DNA of 64,000 nucleotides from Streptomyces umbrinus (lineage in GTDB: Bacteria; Actinomycetota; Actinomycetes; Streptomycetales; Streptomycetaceae): positions 10,825,501 to 10,889,500 of the forward strand of contig NZ_JAUSZI010000002.1 of assembly GCF_030817415.1 (NCBI RefSeq), given 5' to 3'. Made by a program: the position numbers and the translations under genes. This document shows, piece by piece, positions 43,505 through 52,749 of the stretch (position 1 is the stretch's first letter; each line of letters starts with the position of its first letter). Under the pieces are notes generated by a model. That model had not been told where the DNA came from and made no database searches. It saw only the letters and a program-made list of their open reading frames with translations.

Positions 43505-43669
43505 ATATGACCTGGTGGGCGTGACCACATCAAGAGGGCCGTGTTCGCGATATCGATCGGACGTTACGTATGCTGATGCTCTTCGCGGCTGAACTAGCCC
43601 TTGTCGTAGGGAAGTTCATGCCCACGGTGCGGAACGCTGTCGTCGCTGATCCCGCGCCGGCGAGGGCGG

Positions 43670-43707
43670 CCGGGCGGCCGGAGCCGACATCGGCTCCGGC
43701 CGCCCGG
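43670..43707. terminator. Perfect 18-bp hairpin in a divergent intergenic region (possible attenuator)
   Basis: CCGGGCGGCCGGAGCCGA (43670-43687), CA, TCGGCTCCGGCCGCCCGG (43690-43707). No gene ends here: the FN3 gene points away on one side and the chitosanase starts 121 bp downstream. It may be an attenuator for chitosanase. The 360-bp gap 43469-43828 holds this hairpin, the palindrome at 43493 and otherwise no recognisable gene. Confidence 0.6.
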
Positions 43708-43828
43708 CCCCCGACGAGACGTCACCGGGCGTGCTCCGTACGGCCCCCCAGCGGTGGCCGCATGATCGAACCCCCACCAGATTGGGCTGAGTGTTCGTCA
43801 GTGCCCGCCCAGGAGAGGGTCTCTTATC

Positions 43829-44557
43829 GTGCGTGCCCAGTCGCTGACGCTGGCCGCGGCCGGCGTTGCCCTGCTCGCCCCCACCACGATCTCCGACGTC
43901 GCTCCGTTGCCCGATGCCGTGCACGAGCGCGCGGGGAACGCGGGCCCCCCTGGGAATGCCGCAAGGGGTGTCCGGGCCGCCGACCTGCTGGCCGCGGTGC
44001 GCGACTGCGTGCCCGTCTCCCGCGGCCTCTACCGCGCCGACGACGGGGCGCCCGCGGACATCCCCGTCTGCGGAAAGCGCGGCGCGGTCTTCTGGAAGGC
44101 CGACCTGGACATCGACTGCGACGGCCGCCCCGGCCCGTACTGCAACGAGACCACCGACCCGTTCTTCGCCGACACCACCGCCTTTCGGCAGTCCGACGGC
44201 AAGTACCTCAGCGCCGAGACCCTTCCGTACGTCGTCGTGCCCGCCGCGAGCCATATCTGGAACCACTACGAGCACGGCGTCCGCAGCGGCACCGTCGCCG
44301 CCGTGATCCACGGCGACCGTGTGCAGTACGCGGTCGTCGGCGACCTCGGCCCCGAGGACCTCGTCGGCGAGGCGTCGTACGCCACGGCCCGGGGCCTCGG
44401 TATCCGCCCCGACCCGCAGGGCGGCGGGGCCGCCTCCGGAGTCACGTACATCTTTTTCGAGGGCTCCGACGCGTCTCCCATCGAGAACCCCCGGGCGGCC
44501 GTCGCCGAGGGCGAGCGACTGGCCCGGAAGTTCATCCGGCGGAACGAGGCCCGCTGA
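43829..44557 (+). CDS. GH75 chitosanase, secreted
   Basis: A 242-aa glycoside hydrolase family 75 enzyme (the mainly fungal chitosanase family that also occurs in Streptomyces). The signal peptide is residues 1-22 (RAQSLTLAAAGVALLAPTT). Conserved stretches are GAVFWKADLDIDCDGRPGPYCNETTDPFF, LPYVVVPAASHIWNH, AVIHGDRVQYAVVGDLGPEDLVGEASYATARGLGI and VTYIFFEGS. The acid residues in ADLDIDCDG and the GDLGP region carry the catalytic Asp/Glu. It cuts beta-1,4-glucosamine chains outside the cell. GTG 43829 follows AGGAGAGG (43811-43818). The upstream palindrome suggests aminosugar control. Confidence 0.88.
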   Translation: MRAQSLTLAAAGVALLAPTTISDVAPLPDAVHERAGNAGPPGNAARGVRAADLLAAVRDCVPVSRGLYRADDGAPADIPVCGKRGAVFWKADLDIDCDGRPGPYCNETTDPFFADTTAFRQSDGKYLSAETLPYVVVPAASHIWNHYEHGVRSGTVAAVIHGDRVQYAVVGDLGPEDLVGEASYATARGLGIRPDPQGGGAASGVTYIFFEGSDASPIENPRAAVAEGERLARKFIRRNEAR

Positions 44558-44568
44558 GGGCGCCCGCC

Positions 44569-45003
44569 TCACACCTTCCGATAGCTGTACGCGTCCGCCG
44601 CGGCCGCCTCCACCGCCGCCAGGTCGGCTCCCGTGGACGCCGTGACGACCGCCGCCACCGCGCCCTCGACGAAGGGGGCGTCCACCAGACGGGTGCCCGC
44701 CGGAAGTTCGTCGCCCTCGGCCAACAGGGCCTTCACGGTGAGGACCGCGCTGCCGAGATCGGTGAGTACGGCGACACCGGCGCCCCGGTCCACGGCTGCG
44801 GCGGCCGCCGAGATCAGCTCGGAACTGGTGCCGAAGCCGCCGCCCTCGATGCCGCCCGCAGGTGCCACCGGAGCGGTCGTACCGCCGCCGGCGAGCCCCG
44901 TCGCCAGTTCGGCGACCGAGGCGGCCACGGCAGCGCTGTGCGACACGAGCACGATGCCCACCAGTTTCTCGTCACCTCCCGCAGTGCTCGGCACGTCACT
45001 CAC
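44569..45003 (-). CDS. dhaM: PTS-dependent dihydroxyacetone kinase, phosphotransferase subunit DhaM
   Basis: A 144-aa EIIA-mannose-like domain that carries phosphate from HPr to DhaL-bound ADP. The phosphorylated histidine is in VLVSHSAAVAASVAELA (near residue 22); GGGFGTSSELISAAAAAV, GVAVLTDLGSAVLTVKALL and VDAPFVEGAVAAVVTAS complete the fold. It is the short form without HPr and EI domains. GTG 45003 overlaps the DhaL stop by 8 nt, so it is the third gene of a coupled operon. Confidence 0.92.
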   Translation of the reverse strand: MSDVPSTAGGDEKLVGIVLVSHSAAVAASVAELATGLAGGGTTAPVAPAGGIEGGGFGTSSELISAAAAAVDRGAGVAVLTDLGSAVLTVKALLAEGDELPAGTRLVDAPFVEGAVAAVVTASTGADLAAVEAAAADAYSYRKV

Positions 45004-45595
45004 CGGCCGCCTCCGAGAGCGCCGCGATCAGGAGCGCCGAGGAGGTGGCACCGGGGTCCTGGTGTCCGATGCTGCGCTCGCCCAGGTAACTCGCCCGGCC
45101 CTTGCGGGCCTGCAACGGCGTGGTCGCCAGGGCGCCCTCCTCGGCGGCCGCCCGTGCCGCCGCGAAGGACTCGCCGAGCGCGTCGACCGCGGGCACCAGC
45201 GTGTCGATCATGGTCTTGTCGCCGGGCGCGGCCCCGCCGAGCTGCATCACCGCGTCCACACCGGTGCGCAGCGCCTCGGTGAGCTCCTGCTCGTCGACCT
45301 CGGCCGCGTCACCGAGTGCCTTGCCCGTGCGGCGCAGCAGCGTCCCGTACAGCGGCCCCGACGCGCCGCCCACCGTCGAGATCAGCTGCCGTCCGGCGAG
45401 CATCAGGACGGCGCCGGGCGTCTGTGGTGCCTCCTTCTCCAACGTGGCCGCCACGGCCCTGAAGCCGCGCTGCAGGTTGCTGCCGTGGTCGGCGTCGCCG
45501 ATCGGCGAGTCGAGGGCGGTCAGCCGTTCCGCCTCTCGGTCCACGGACGCGGCGGTCGCCGTCATCCAACGGCGGAAGAAGTCGGCGTCGAGCAC
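44996..45595 (-). CDS. dhaL: Dihydroxyacetone kinase, ADP-binding subunit DhaL
   Basis: A 199-aa subunit of eight helices that holds Mg-ADP. The metal-binding Asp cluster is in DSPIGDADHGSNLQRGF; GGASGPLYGTLLRRTGKAL binds phosphate, and PGDKTMIDTLVPA follows. It accepts phosphate from DhaM and transfers it to dihydroxyacetone on DhaK. GTG 45595 is chosen because AAGGAG is 5 nt before it. It lies 59 bp after dhaK. Confidence 0.93.
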   Translation of the reverse strand: MLDADFFRRWMTATAASVDREAERLTALDSPIGDADHGSNLQRGFRAVAATLEKEAPQTPGAVLMLAGRQLISTVGGASGPLYGTLLRRTGKALGDAAEVDEQELTEALRTGVDAVMQLGGAAPGDKTMIDTLVPAVDALGESFAAARAAAEEGALATTPLQARKGRASYLGERSIGHQDPGATSSALLIAALSEAAGE

Positions 45596-45654
45596 TGGAT
45601 CTCCTTGCTTGGTAAGGGAGTTGACCGGTCGCACTGGCACAGGCCGGGGGAGCG

Positions 45655-46647
45655 TCACATGCCCCAGCGCAGGCCCGCCGTACGCACCGGTGCGTCCCAC
45701 AGCCGCAGCAGCTCCTCGTCGACCTGACACAGGGTCACCGAGGCGCCGGCCATGTCGAGCGACGTGACGTAGTTGCCGACGAGCGTGCGCGCCACCGGGA
45801 CACCGCGCTCGGTCAGCACCCGCTGCACCTCCGCGTTGAAGCCGTACAGCTCCAGGAGCGGTGTGGCGCCCATGCCGTTCACCAGGACCAGGACGGGGTT
45901 GCGGGGGCTCATGTCCTCCAGGATCGCGTTCACCGAGAAGTCGGCGATCTCCCGCGAGGTCATCATGGCCCGTCGCTCCCGGCCGGGCTCGCCGTGGATT
46001 CCGACGCCCAACTCCAGCTCCCCGGGCGGCAGATCGAAGGTGGGGCTGCCCTTGGCCGGAGTGGTGCAGGCGCTGAGCGCGACGCCGAAACTGCGCGAGT
46101 TCTCGTTGACCTGCCGGGCGAGCGCCTCCACCCGCTCCAGCGGCCGGCCCTCCTCGGCCGCCGCGCCCGCGATCTTCTCCAGGAACAGCGTCGCGCCGGT
46201 GCCGCGGCGGCCGGCCGTGTAGAGGCTGTCGGTCACGGCCACATCGTCGTTGACGAGGACCTTGGCGATCTGGATGCCCTCGTCCTCGGCCAGCTCCGCC
46301 GCCATGTCGAAGTTGAGCACGTCACCCGTGTAGTTCTTCACGATGAACAGCACACCGGCCCCGCTGTCCACGGCGGCCGCCGCCCGCACCATCTGGTCCG
46401 GCACCGGGCTCGTGAACACCTCGCCGGGACAGGCCGCCGACAGCATCCCGGGGCCCACGAACCCGCCGTGCAGCGGTTCGTGCCCCGAACCACCACCCGA
46501 AACAAGCCCCACCTTCCCGGGCACCGGAGCGTCCCGCCGTACGATCACCCGGTTCTCGACATCCACGGTCAGCTCGGGATGGGCGGCCGCCATGCCCCGC
46601 AGCGCGTCCGCGACAACGGTTTCCGCGACGTTGATGAGCATCTTCAT
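45655..46647 (-). CDS. dhaK: Dihydroxyacetone kinase, substrate-binding subunit DhaK
   Basis: A 330-aa subunit that binds dihydroxyacetone covalently as a hemiaminal through H218 in LGVGIHGEPG. Other signatures are SGGGSGHEPLHGGFVGPGM (substrate-binding His56 region), VKNYTGDVLNFDMAAELA and VNGMGATPLLEL. ATG 46647 follows AGGAGGTACCC. It is the first gene of dhaKLM, which turns dihydroxyacetone into DHAP at the expense of PEP through the PTS. A palindrome at 46667-46693 is located at the promoter position. Confidence 0.95.
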   Translation of the reverse strand: MKMLINVAETVVADALRGMAAAHPELTVDVENRVIVRRDAPVPGKVGLVSGGGSGHEPLHGGFVGPGMLSAACPGEVFTSPVPDQMVRAAAAVDSGAGVLFIVKNYTGDVLNFDMAAELAEDEGIQIAKVLVNDDVAVTDSLYTAGRRGTGATLFLEKIAGAAAEEGRPLERVEALARQVNENSRSFGVALSACTTPAKGSPTFDLPPGELELGVGIHGEPGRERRAMMTSREIADFSVNAILEDMSPRNPVLVLVNGMGATPLLELYGFNAEVQRVLTERGVPVARTLVGNYVTSLDMAGASVTLCQVDEELLRLWDAPVRTAGLRWGM

Positions 46648-47029
46648 GGGTACCTCCTGGTGAGCCGAACAGGCGAGCATATTGCCTGTGTTCCCGCTGG
46701 TCGGAGTGAGCGCTTCTGTCGGAAGTATCGACCTTGCGGCAGCGTAGGTCACGTGCGCGGACGCTCCTGGGCGTGCCAGGGCCACCGAGACCGGACGACG
46801 TGACCGGGGGGCGACGACTGTTCCGGGCCGAGTGATGAAGTTGTAGCGGCACTCCTCGCAGAACGTCCGCAGAGCGGCGGTTCGTGGGGATCAGCGATGC
46901 GTCAGGAACAGCCTGGCGCGTACGCGGCACGGGTTAGGGTCGTATGAGCGTGTGCTTTCCCGCAGGCAGCCGCAGCGGTCGTTGCCGACCGGACGTGATC
47001 GAGCGGGTGGAGACGGGGGAGACGGCGAG
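46648..47029. promoter_or_regulatory. Divergent promoter region of dhaKLM and the Ppx gene, with an inverted repeat
   Basis: In this 382-bp gap, GAACAGGC-N9-GCCTGTGTTC (46667-46693) is an inverted repeat (perfect arms ACAGGC/GCCTGT) located 20 bp before dhaK. It would be a suitable operator for a local or distant DHA regulator. No regulator gene such as dhaS or dhaR is adjacent. I see nothing further between 46700 and 47010. Confidence 0.4.
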
Positions 47030-48007
47030 ATGGGGCGGGGAAGGCCGGAACAGGCCGCGGTACTGGACGTCGGGTGCCACAGCGCACTGCTGACCGTGGT
47101 CCGACGGCGGCCGGGCGCAGGGCTCGAGCCGGTCTTCTCGTACAAGGTACGGCTACGGCTGCACGAGGCGCTCGACCGCAGAGGTCGCCTGCGCGAGGTC
47201 GGGATCACCAGTGTGCAGCGCGCCGTGGCCGAAGCGATGGCCGCCGTCCGGGTCCGCCGCCCGCCGACTGTGTTCCCCTTCGCCACCTCGGTCATCCGGG
47301 ACGCACCCAACCGGGAACAGGTGATCGCGCAGGTGGCCCGTGCCACCGGCACCCGGCTGCGGGTCCTGCCCGGTGAGGAGGAAGCGCGCCTGGCCTATGT
47401 GGCGGCCCGGCAGTGGACGGGTTCCGAGAGCGGCCCGCTGCTGATGCTGGACATCGGTGGCGGCACCGTGGAGATCGCCTCGGGCCGGGGAGCGCAGCCG
47501 CGCAGCGTGCTTTCGCTGCCGTTGGGCGCCCGGCGCGTCACCCGTGACTGGCTCCCCGGCGGCGCCATTCCGTCCACGGCACGTCTGGAGGAGGTCCGGG
47601 AGTTCCTCGGCCATGCCCTGAGTACGGCACCCGGCCTGCCGGTGGCCGCACGGAACGGGAGCGTCGTCGCCTGCTCCAAGACCTTCGAGCAGCTCGCCCG
47701 CCTGGCCGGCACTCCGTCCAGGCGCAGAAAACCCCATACCGGGCGGCAGTTGACGCTGTCCCAGTTGCGGCGGTGGATCCCGGTGCTGGCCGGAGCAGGT
47801 CCCGCCCGGCGGACCCGGTTGCCGGGCATCTCCCGGCACCGCGCGGGTCAGGCACTGGCCGGCGCGCTCGTCGCCGAGGCGCTCCTGACGGCGTGTGAGG
47901 CAGAGAAGGTCGTCATCTCCCCGTGGTCGACCAGAGAAGGACTTCTGCTGGAGCACCTCGGAGCGGTCTCCGCGGCACCGCGGCACGACCTCCCTCTCGT
48001 CGGCTGA
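47030..48007 (+). CDS. Ppx/GppA-family exopolyphosphatase
   Basis: A 325-aa ASKHA-fold phosphatase. Its phosphate-binding loops are AVLDVGCHSALLTVV (a deviant form of the usual DIGSNS) and LLMLDIGGGTVEIASG. FATSVIRDAPNREQVIAQV and VLPGEEEARLAYVAA are typical of the family. It is the short two-domain form, like the mycobacterial Ppx1. It hydrolyses polyphosphate or pppGpp. ATG 47030 is preceded by GGGGGAG. The C-terminal part is Arg-rich (PSRRRKPHTGRQL). Confidence 0.82.
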   Translation: MGRGRPEQAAVLDVGCHSALLTVVRRRPGAGLEPVFSYKVRLRLHEALDRRGRLREVGITSVQRAVAEAMAAVRVRRPPTVFPFATSVIRDAPNREQVIAQVARATGTRLRVLPGEEEARLAYVAARQWTGSESGPLLMLDIGGGTVEIASGRGAQPRSVLSLPLGARRVTRDWLPGGAIPSTARLEEVREFLGHALSTAPGLPVAARNGSVVACSKTFEQLARLAGTPSRRRKPHTGRQLTLSQLRRWIPVLAGAGPARRTRLPGISRHRAGQALAGALVAEALLTACEAEKVVISPWSTREGLLLEHLGAVSAAPRHDLPLVG

Positions 48008-48158
48008 CCCGAGGCTTGCCCGGGGGTTCCGCCTCCTTGGTGGGGCATGCGGTCGAACGCAACTGACCGTCCGCGCGCGCCGAACAGGCCTGTTGCGCAC
48101 AGGCAACCCATGGCTGCCGGCGTCGCGCGGTGCGTCGGTTTCGGGCGGTACTGCGGGC

Positions 48159-50129
48159 CTACACCTCGATCTGCGACCCCATGATGACCGTGCGGTCGCG
48201 GGGCAGGCTGAAGTACTCGGCGGCGTCGGCCGTGATGTAGGAGGTGGCGATGAACAGCCGCTTGCGCCAGGGCGCCATCGTCGGTGCCTTCCCGCGCCGG
48301 AGCTCGATCTTCGACAGGAAGTAGGACGCCTGGTCGAGTTGCAGCGGCCCTTCGGTCTCGGCCGGGTCGAGCATGGCCAGCGTGCCGGGCACGTCCGGCG
48401 TCTCCATGTAGCCGAACCGGGCGGTGACGTGGATGATCCCGTCGTCGGCGTACCCGAGGTCGTCGACGACGATCCGCTGGTCGGCCGGGACGCGAGGCAC
48501 GGGCTCGGTCCCGATGGACAGGATCACGACCTGCTCGTGCCGCACGTGGTTGTGCTCGACGTTGGCGCGCATGGCCAGGGGCGCGGTCTCCTTGTCCCGG
48601 TTCAGGAAGACGGCCGTGCCGGGCGCGCGGATCGTCGGCTCCTGCCCTGTGCGGAGGTGTTCGACGAACTCGGGCAACGGCCCTTCCTGGCGTGCTCGTT
48701 CCTCGGTGACCAGTTGGCGGCCGCGCTGCCAGGTCGTCATGACCGTGAACGCGGTGAGGCCGATCAGCAGCGGCAGCCACGCGCCGTGGACGAGCTTGGT
48801 CATGTTGGCCGCCACGAACAGCAGGTCCACGAGGAGGAGCGCGCCCGCGCCGATGGCGAGCAGCCAGGGGGGCGTACCCCACTTGTGACGGGCGACGTAG
48901 AAGAAGAGCAGGGTGGTGATGGTGATGGTGCCGGTGACCGCCATGCCGAACGCGTAGGCCAGCGCCGCGGAGCTCTGGAAGGCGAAGACCAGCGTGAGGA
49001 CCGAGACCATCAGGAGCCAGTTGATCCACGGGACGTAGATCTGACCGATGGTGGACTCGGAGGTGTGCGCGATACGCAGCCTCGGCAGATAGCCCAGCTG
49101 GGCGGCCTGGGAGGCGACCGAGTACGCGCCGGTGATCACCGCCTGGGAAGCGATCACGGTCGCCGCCGTCGCCAGCAGGACCATCGGCCATCGTCCCCAC
49201 TCGGGCACGAGCAGGAAGAACGGGCTGCTGATGTTGTCCGGATCGTCGAGGATCAGCGCGCCCTGGCCCAGGTAGCTCAGGACGCAGGCGGGCAGTACGA
49301 GGAAGAGCCAGCCCCGGGTGATGGCCCGGCGGCCGAAGTGCCCCATGTCGGCGTAGAGCGCCTCGGCGCCGGTGACCGCGAGCACGATCGCGGCCAGGGC
49401 GAAGAAGGCCGTGCCCCAATGGCCGAACAGGAAGTCCAGGGCGTACGTCGGTGACAGTGCCCTCAGGATGTCCGGGTGGTCGGCGATACCGGCGACGCCG
49501 CACGCGCCGATGGCCGTGAACCAGACGATCATGACCGGTCCGAACACCCGGCCCACCGCCGCGGTTCCCCGGCGCTGCACCAGGAACAGCGCCACGATGA
49601 TCACCGCGGTGATCGGCACGACCGCGCTGTCCAGCGACGGCTCGACGACCTTGAGTCCCTCGACCGCGGACAGTACCGAGATCGCCGGGGTGATCATGCT
49701 GTCACCGAAGAACAGCGACGCACCGAAGATGCCGAGCGCGGCCAGTACGACGGTGGCCCGACGCCCGCGTTGCGAACTCCAACGCCGCAGCAGGGTGATC
49801 AGCGCCATGATGCCGCCCTCACCGTCGTTGTCGGCGCGCATCGCCAGCAGCACATAGGTGAGCGTGACGACGACCATCACCGACCAGAAGACCAGCGACA
49901 CCACCCCGTACACGTTGTCCGTGGTGACCGGGACGGGGTGCGGGTCGTCGGGGTTGAACACCGTCTGGAGGGTGTAGATCGGGCTGGTCCCGATGTCGCC
50001 GAAGACCACGCCGAGAGCACCGATGACGACCGCGAGCCGCACCGTGTCGTGAGTGCGCGCCCGACGGGCCTCCTCTCCCGGCGAGGCGGAACCGTCGTCC
50101 GACGCGGTTCCCTGCCGGCGATCGGCCAT
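48159..50129 (-). CDS. kup: Kup-type potassium transporter
   Basis: A 656-aa potassium/proton symporter. It has about 12 membrane segments; the signature VVFGDIGTSPIYTLQTVF is at about residues 44-61, with GEGGIMALITLL, FFGDSMITPAISVLSAVEGL and TGAEALYADMGHFGRRAI after it. The hydrophilic C-terminal domain covers about residues 465-656. ATG 50129 is chosen because GGAGGAG stands just upstream. It is divergent from the Ser/Thr kinase gene. Confidence 0.93.
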   Translation of the reverse strand: MADRRQGTASDDGSASPGEEARRARTHDTVRLAVVIGALGVVFGDIGTSPIYTLQTVFNPDDPHPVPVTTDNVYGVVSLVFWSVMVVVTLTYVLLAMRADNDGEGGIMALITLLRRWSSQRGRRATVVLAALGIFGASLFFGDSMITPAISVLSAVEGLKVVEPSLDSAVVPITAVIIVALFLVQRRGTAAVGRVFGPVMIVWFTAIGACGVAGIADHPDILRALSPTYALDFLFGHWGTAFFALAAIVLAVTGAEALYADMGHFGRRAITRGWLFLVLPACVLSYLGQGALILDDPDNISSPFFLLVPEWGRWPMVLLATAATVIASQAVITGAYSVASQAAQLGYLPRLRIAHTSESTIGQIYVPWINWLLMVSVLTLVFAFQSSAALAYAFGMAVTGTITITTLLFFYVARHKWGTPPWLLAIGAGALLLVDLLFVAANMTKLVHGAWLPLLIGLTAFTVMTTWQRGRQLVTEERARQEGPLPEFVEHLRTGQEPTIRAPGTAVFLNRDKETAPLAMRANVEHNHVRHEQVVILSIGTEPVPRVPADQRIVVDDLGYADDGIIHVTARFGYMETPDVPGTLAMLDPAETEGPLQLDQASYFLSKIELRRGKAPTMAPWRKRLFIATSYITADAAEYFSLPRDRTVIMGSQIEV

Positions 50130-50551
50130 GGTGCTCCTCCTCCGTGCCGTCCGCTGAGCCGCAGACCGGGTCATCCGGGCGGACGATACCGACCCTCTGG
50201 TGTGACCGTCGGGAGGGGCGCCGCTTTCGTTTCGAGCGGCGTCTGCCGAAGTGGCCTACGACAGGTGTGTCACAACTTCCGCACAGTGAGCGGTAGGTCA
50301 AGCACTTGTCCAGGTCCGGACTTCACGAACATCAGGCGTTTGATCATACTGTCCAGGGGCTGTGTCCTTGGCGGTCAGCGGCGTGGTGCGTCGCCGGTCC
50401 TTCCGCGTCGTACACCGGGCCTGGAAGGTGAAGTCCGGTGGGACGTAGGGCTGTTGCCGAACCTAAGGCGGTGTCCCGGCAGATCACGGATCGGACGGGG
50501 GGCGTCGCCACTCCTCGGCCGTTCGCAAAGGACTAAGGAGTGCGGGCCCTC
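50130..50551. promoter_or_regulatory. Divergent region between kup and the Ser/Thr kinase, with a hairpin
   Basis: A 422-bp gap. CGCCGCT (50219-50225) and AGCGGCG (50235-50241) form a 7-bp hairpin with 9-nt loop TTCGTTTCG, about 90 bp from kup. I looked for a c-di-AMP riboswitch, as seen with some potassium genes, and did not recognise one. The remaining sequence has no clear promoter motifs. Confidence 0.35.
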
Positions 50552-52507
50552 ATGCCACAGCAGAACACGGCGTCGCCGGACGCGGGTGCCGAACGGCTGG
50601 TCGCCGGTCGCTACCGCTTGCTGTCCGTTCTCGGCGAGGGCGGTATGGGCACCGTGTGGCGGGCCCGCGACGAGGTACTGCACCGAGAGGTCGCCGTCAA
50701 GGAGGTACGCGCTCCCGTCGGACTGGGAGTGGCGCAGGTCGAGCGGATGTACACCCGTCTGGAGCGGGAGGCCTGGGCGGCGGCGCGCATCAGTGCTCGC
50801 GGTGTGGTGACCGTCCACGACGTCGTCACCGACGACGGCCGACCCTGGATCGTCATGGAGTTCGTCCGCGGCCGGTCGCTGGCCGACGCGATCAGCTCCC
50901 AGGGTGCCCTCGCGCCGCGGGAGGCCGCGCGCATAGGTGCCGAGGTGCTGGCCGCACTGCGCGCGGCGCATGGCGCCGGAGTGCTGCACCGCGACGTGAA
51001 ACCCGCCAACGTCCTGCTCGCGGACGACGGCAGGGTGGTGCTCACCGACTTCGGCATCGCCACCGTGGAGGGGGATTCCGCGCTGACGATGACCGGTGAG
51101 CTCGTCGGCTCTCCTGAGTATCTGGCGCCGGAGCGGGCGCTGGGCCGGAACCCCGGTCCCGCGTCGGACCTGTGGTCTCTCGGAGCGTTGCTCTACGCGG
51201 CCGTCCAGGGACGTTCGCCCTACCGTCGGACCTCCCCGCTGAGCACTCTGCGCGCCATCGTCGACGACGAGTTGCCCCCGCCGCATCGGGCCGGACCCCT
51301 CGTGTCCGTCATCGAAGGCCTGATGCGCAAGGACCCCGACGAGCGCATGTCGGCCGAAGAAGCCGAGCAGGAGCTGCGCCTGGCCGGCGCTGACGGCACT
51401 TCCGGCGCCGACACGGCCACGCCGTCCGCCCCGACGCCCGCAGCGGCCACCGACGACCTGCCCACCGCCGAGTCCCCGCTCGGGGAGACGGCGCCTACGG
51501 CCATCGCCGCATCCGAAGCGGGGACGGCGGCCACGGTGGACGCATCCGGGGCGGCGGTCGACGTACCCACGGGCGAGGCGCCCACTGCGGCGGCCAACGT
51601 ACCCACGGGCGACATACCAACCGCCGCGGTGGACGTACCCACGACCGCGGCACACCCCGATGCCCCCGCCGCCCAGGCGCAGCCCCCACTTCCCGGTGCC
51701 GTACCTGAGATCACCGTCGAGTCGGCCGCCCCGGCTCCCCGCTCGCCCGTCGATGAGGCATTCCCGCCCACCGTGGTCAGCCTCGGCGTCCCCGCTTCTC
51801 CCGCCCCGCCACGTCCCGCGCCGGAGGCCGCCTCGGGTTCGGGTATCGCCGGTTCGCCCACCGTATGGGCGGACCCGGTATCGGGGCCCGAACCCACAGC
51901 CGGTTCCGCGGTGCTTGCCTCGCAGGCAGCGAACGACGGCGGCGAAACGTCCGGCCACGGCCCCACGAAGCGGAAACGGCGCATCGGGTACCTGACCGGG
52001 GCGGGAGTGGCCGTGCTCGCGCTGCTCGTGGGCGGCCTGGGCTATGTGCTCGGTGGCGACGGCGGTGAGAGCGGCAAGGACACCGGCTCGCCCACGGGGC
52101 AGGCACAGGCCACCGCCTCCGCCACGGCGAGCAGTGGGTCGGACGACACCGCCGAGCAGCCCGTGTCGGTCACCGCGACCGGGGGCGCGACCACGTACGT
52201 CGGGGACTGCCCTCCGGCGGACTCGCAGGCTCCTTGGTTCACCGCGACCTTCACGGTGTCCGATCTGCCCTTCCAGTTCTCCTACCGGTGGGTCTCGACG
52301 AACGGGTCCGTGATCGACCGGCAGTGGCGGACGCTGTCGTTCCCGGACGGCGGCCCCCGCACCCACAAGGAGACGGTGCGGCTGTCGACGTACGCGCGGT
52401 CGGGAACTCTCCGCAGCGAGATGGCGGTGGAGATCCGCTCTCCGTTCGAGGCGGTGTCCAACTCGGTGCCGTTCTCGGTGACATGCGCCTCGACGAACGG
52501 CGGCTAG
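50552..52507 (+). CDS. Transmembrane Ser/Thr protein kinase (PknB-like, single TM)
   Basis: A 651-aa eukaryotic-like kinase. The kinase domain covers about residues 20-285: glycine loop LGEGGMGTVW, K50 in VAVKEV, catalytic HRDVKPANVLL (D148), DFG (D166-G168) and GSPEYLAPERA. A Pro/Ala/Thr-rich linker of about 190 residues follows, then one membrane segment (about 480-502, GYLTGAGVAVLALLVGGLGYVL) and an extracellular domain of about 100 residues with Cys in YVGDCPPADSQAPW and FSVTCAST. There are no PASTA repeats. AAGGAG is 11 nt before ATG 50552. The next gene has an FHA domain, the usual reader of phosphothreonine, so this kinase is its likely partner. Confidence 0.92.
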   Translation: MPQQNTASPDAGAERLVAGRYRLLSVLGEGGMGTVWRARDEVLHREVAVKEVRAPVGLGVAQVERMYTRLEREAWAAARISARGVVTVHDVVTDDGRPWIVMEFVRGRSLADAISSQGALAPREAARIGAEVLAALRAAHGAGVLHRDVKPANVLLADDGRVVLTDFGIATVEGDSALTMTGELVGSPEYLAPERALGRNPGPASDLWSLGALLYAAVQGRSPYRRTSPLSTLRAIVDDELPPPHRAGPLVSVIEGLMRKDPDERMSAEEAEQELRLAGADGTSGADTATPSAPTPAAATDDLPTAESPLGETAPTAIAASEAGTAATVDASGAAVDVPTGEAPTAAANVPTGDIPTAAVDVPTTAAHPDAPAAQAQPPLPGAVPEITVESAAPAPRSPVDEAFPPTVVSLGVPASPAPPRPAPEAASGSGIAGSPTVWADPVSGPEPTAGSAVLASQAANDGGETSGHGPTKRKRRIGYLTGAGVAVLALLVGGLGYVLGGDGGESGKDTGSPTGQAQATASATASSGSDDTAEQPVSVTATGGATTYVGDCPPADSQAPWFTATFTVSDLPFQFSYRWVSTNGSVIDRQWRTLSFPDGGPRTHKETVRLSTYARSGTLRSEMAVEIRSPFEAVSNSVPFSVTCASTNGG

Positions 52508-52749
52508 TCGACCGGCGGCTGGTCAACGGGGCGTCAACGTCGGCTCCGGGTAGGCGAGTTACCTCCTGCGCATGGTCCATACTTCAATCGGTACGAGTTG
52601 GGCCGATGTCGGCCCGATTCGGGCATCATCGGTCAAGAGAACCCCGCTGGACCGGAGTTCTGTGGGAGTGACGTACGACTCCCACCCGTAGCGGATCAAC
52701 CGCAGGGTGCGGTTCCTCTGCCCGCACCCGACTTTCACAAGGAGTTTCT

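Noticed and set aside
43570..43828. A plus-strand frame from ATG 43570 through the hairpin
   Set aside because: It passes through the palindrome and continues in another frame of chitosanase with Arg/Pro-rich residues; no ribosome site or similarity.
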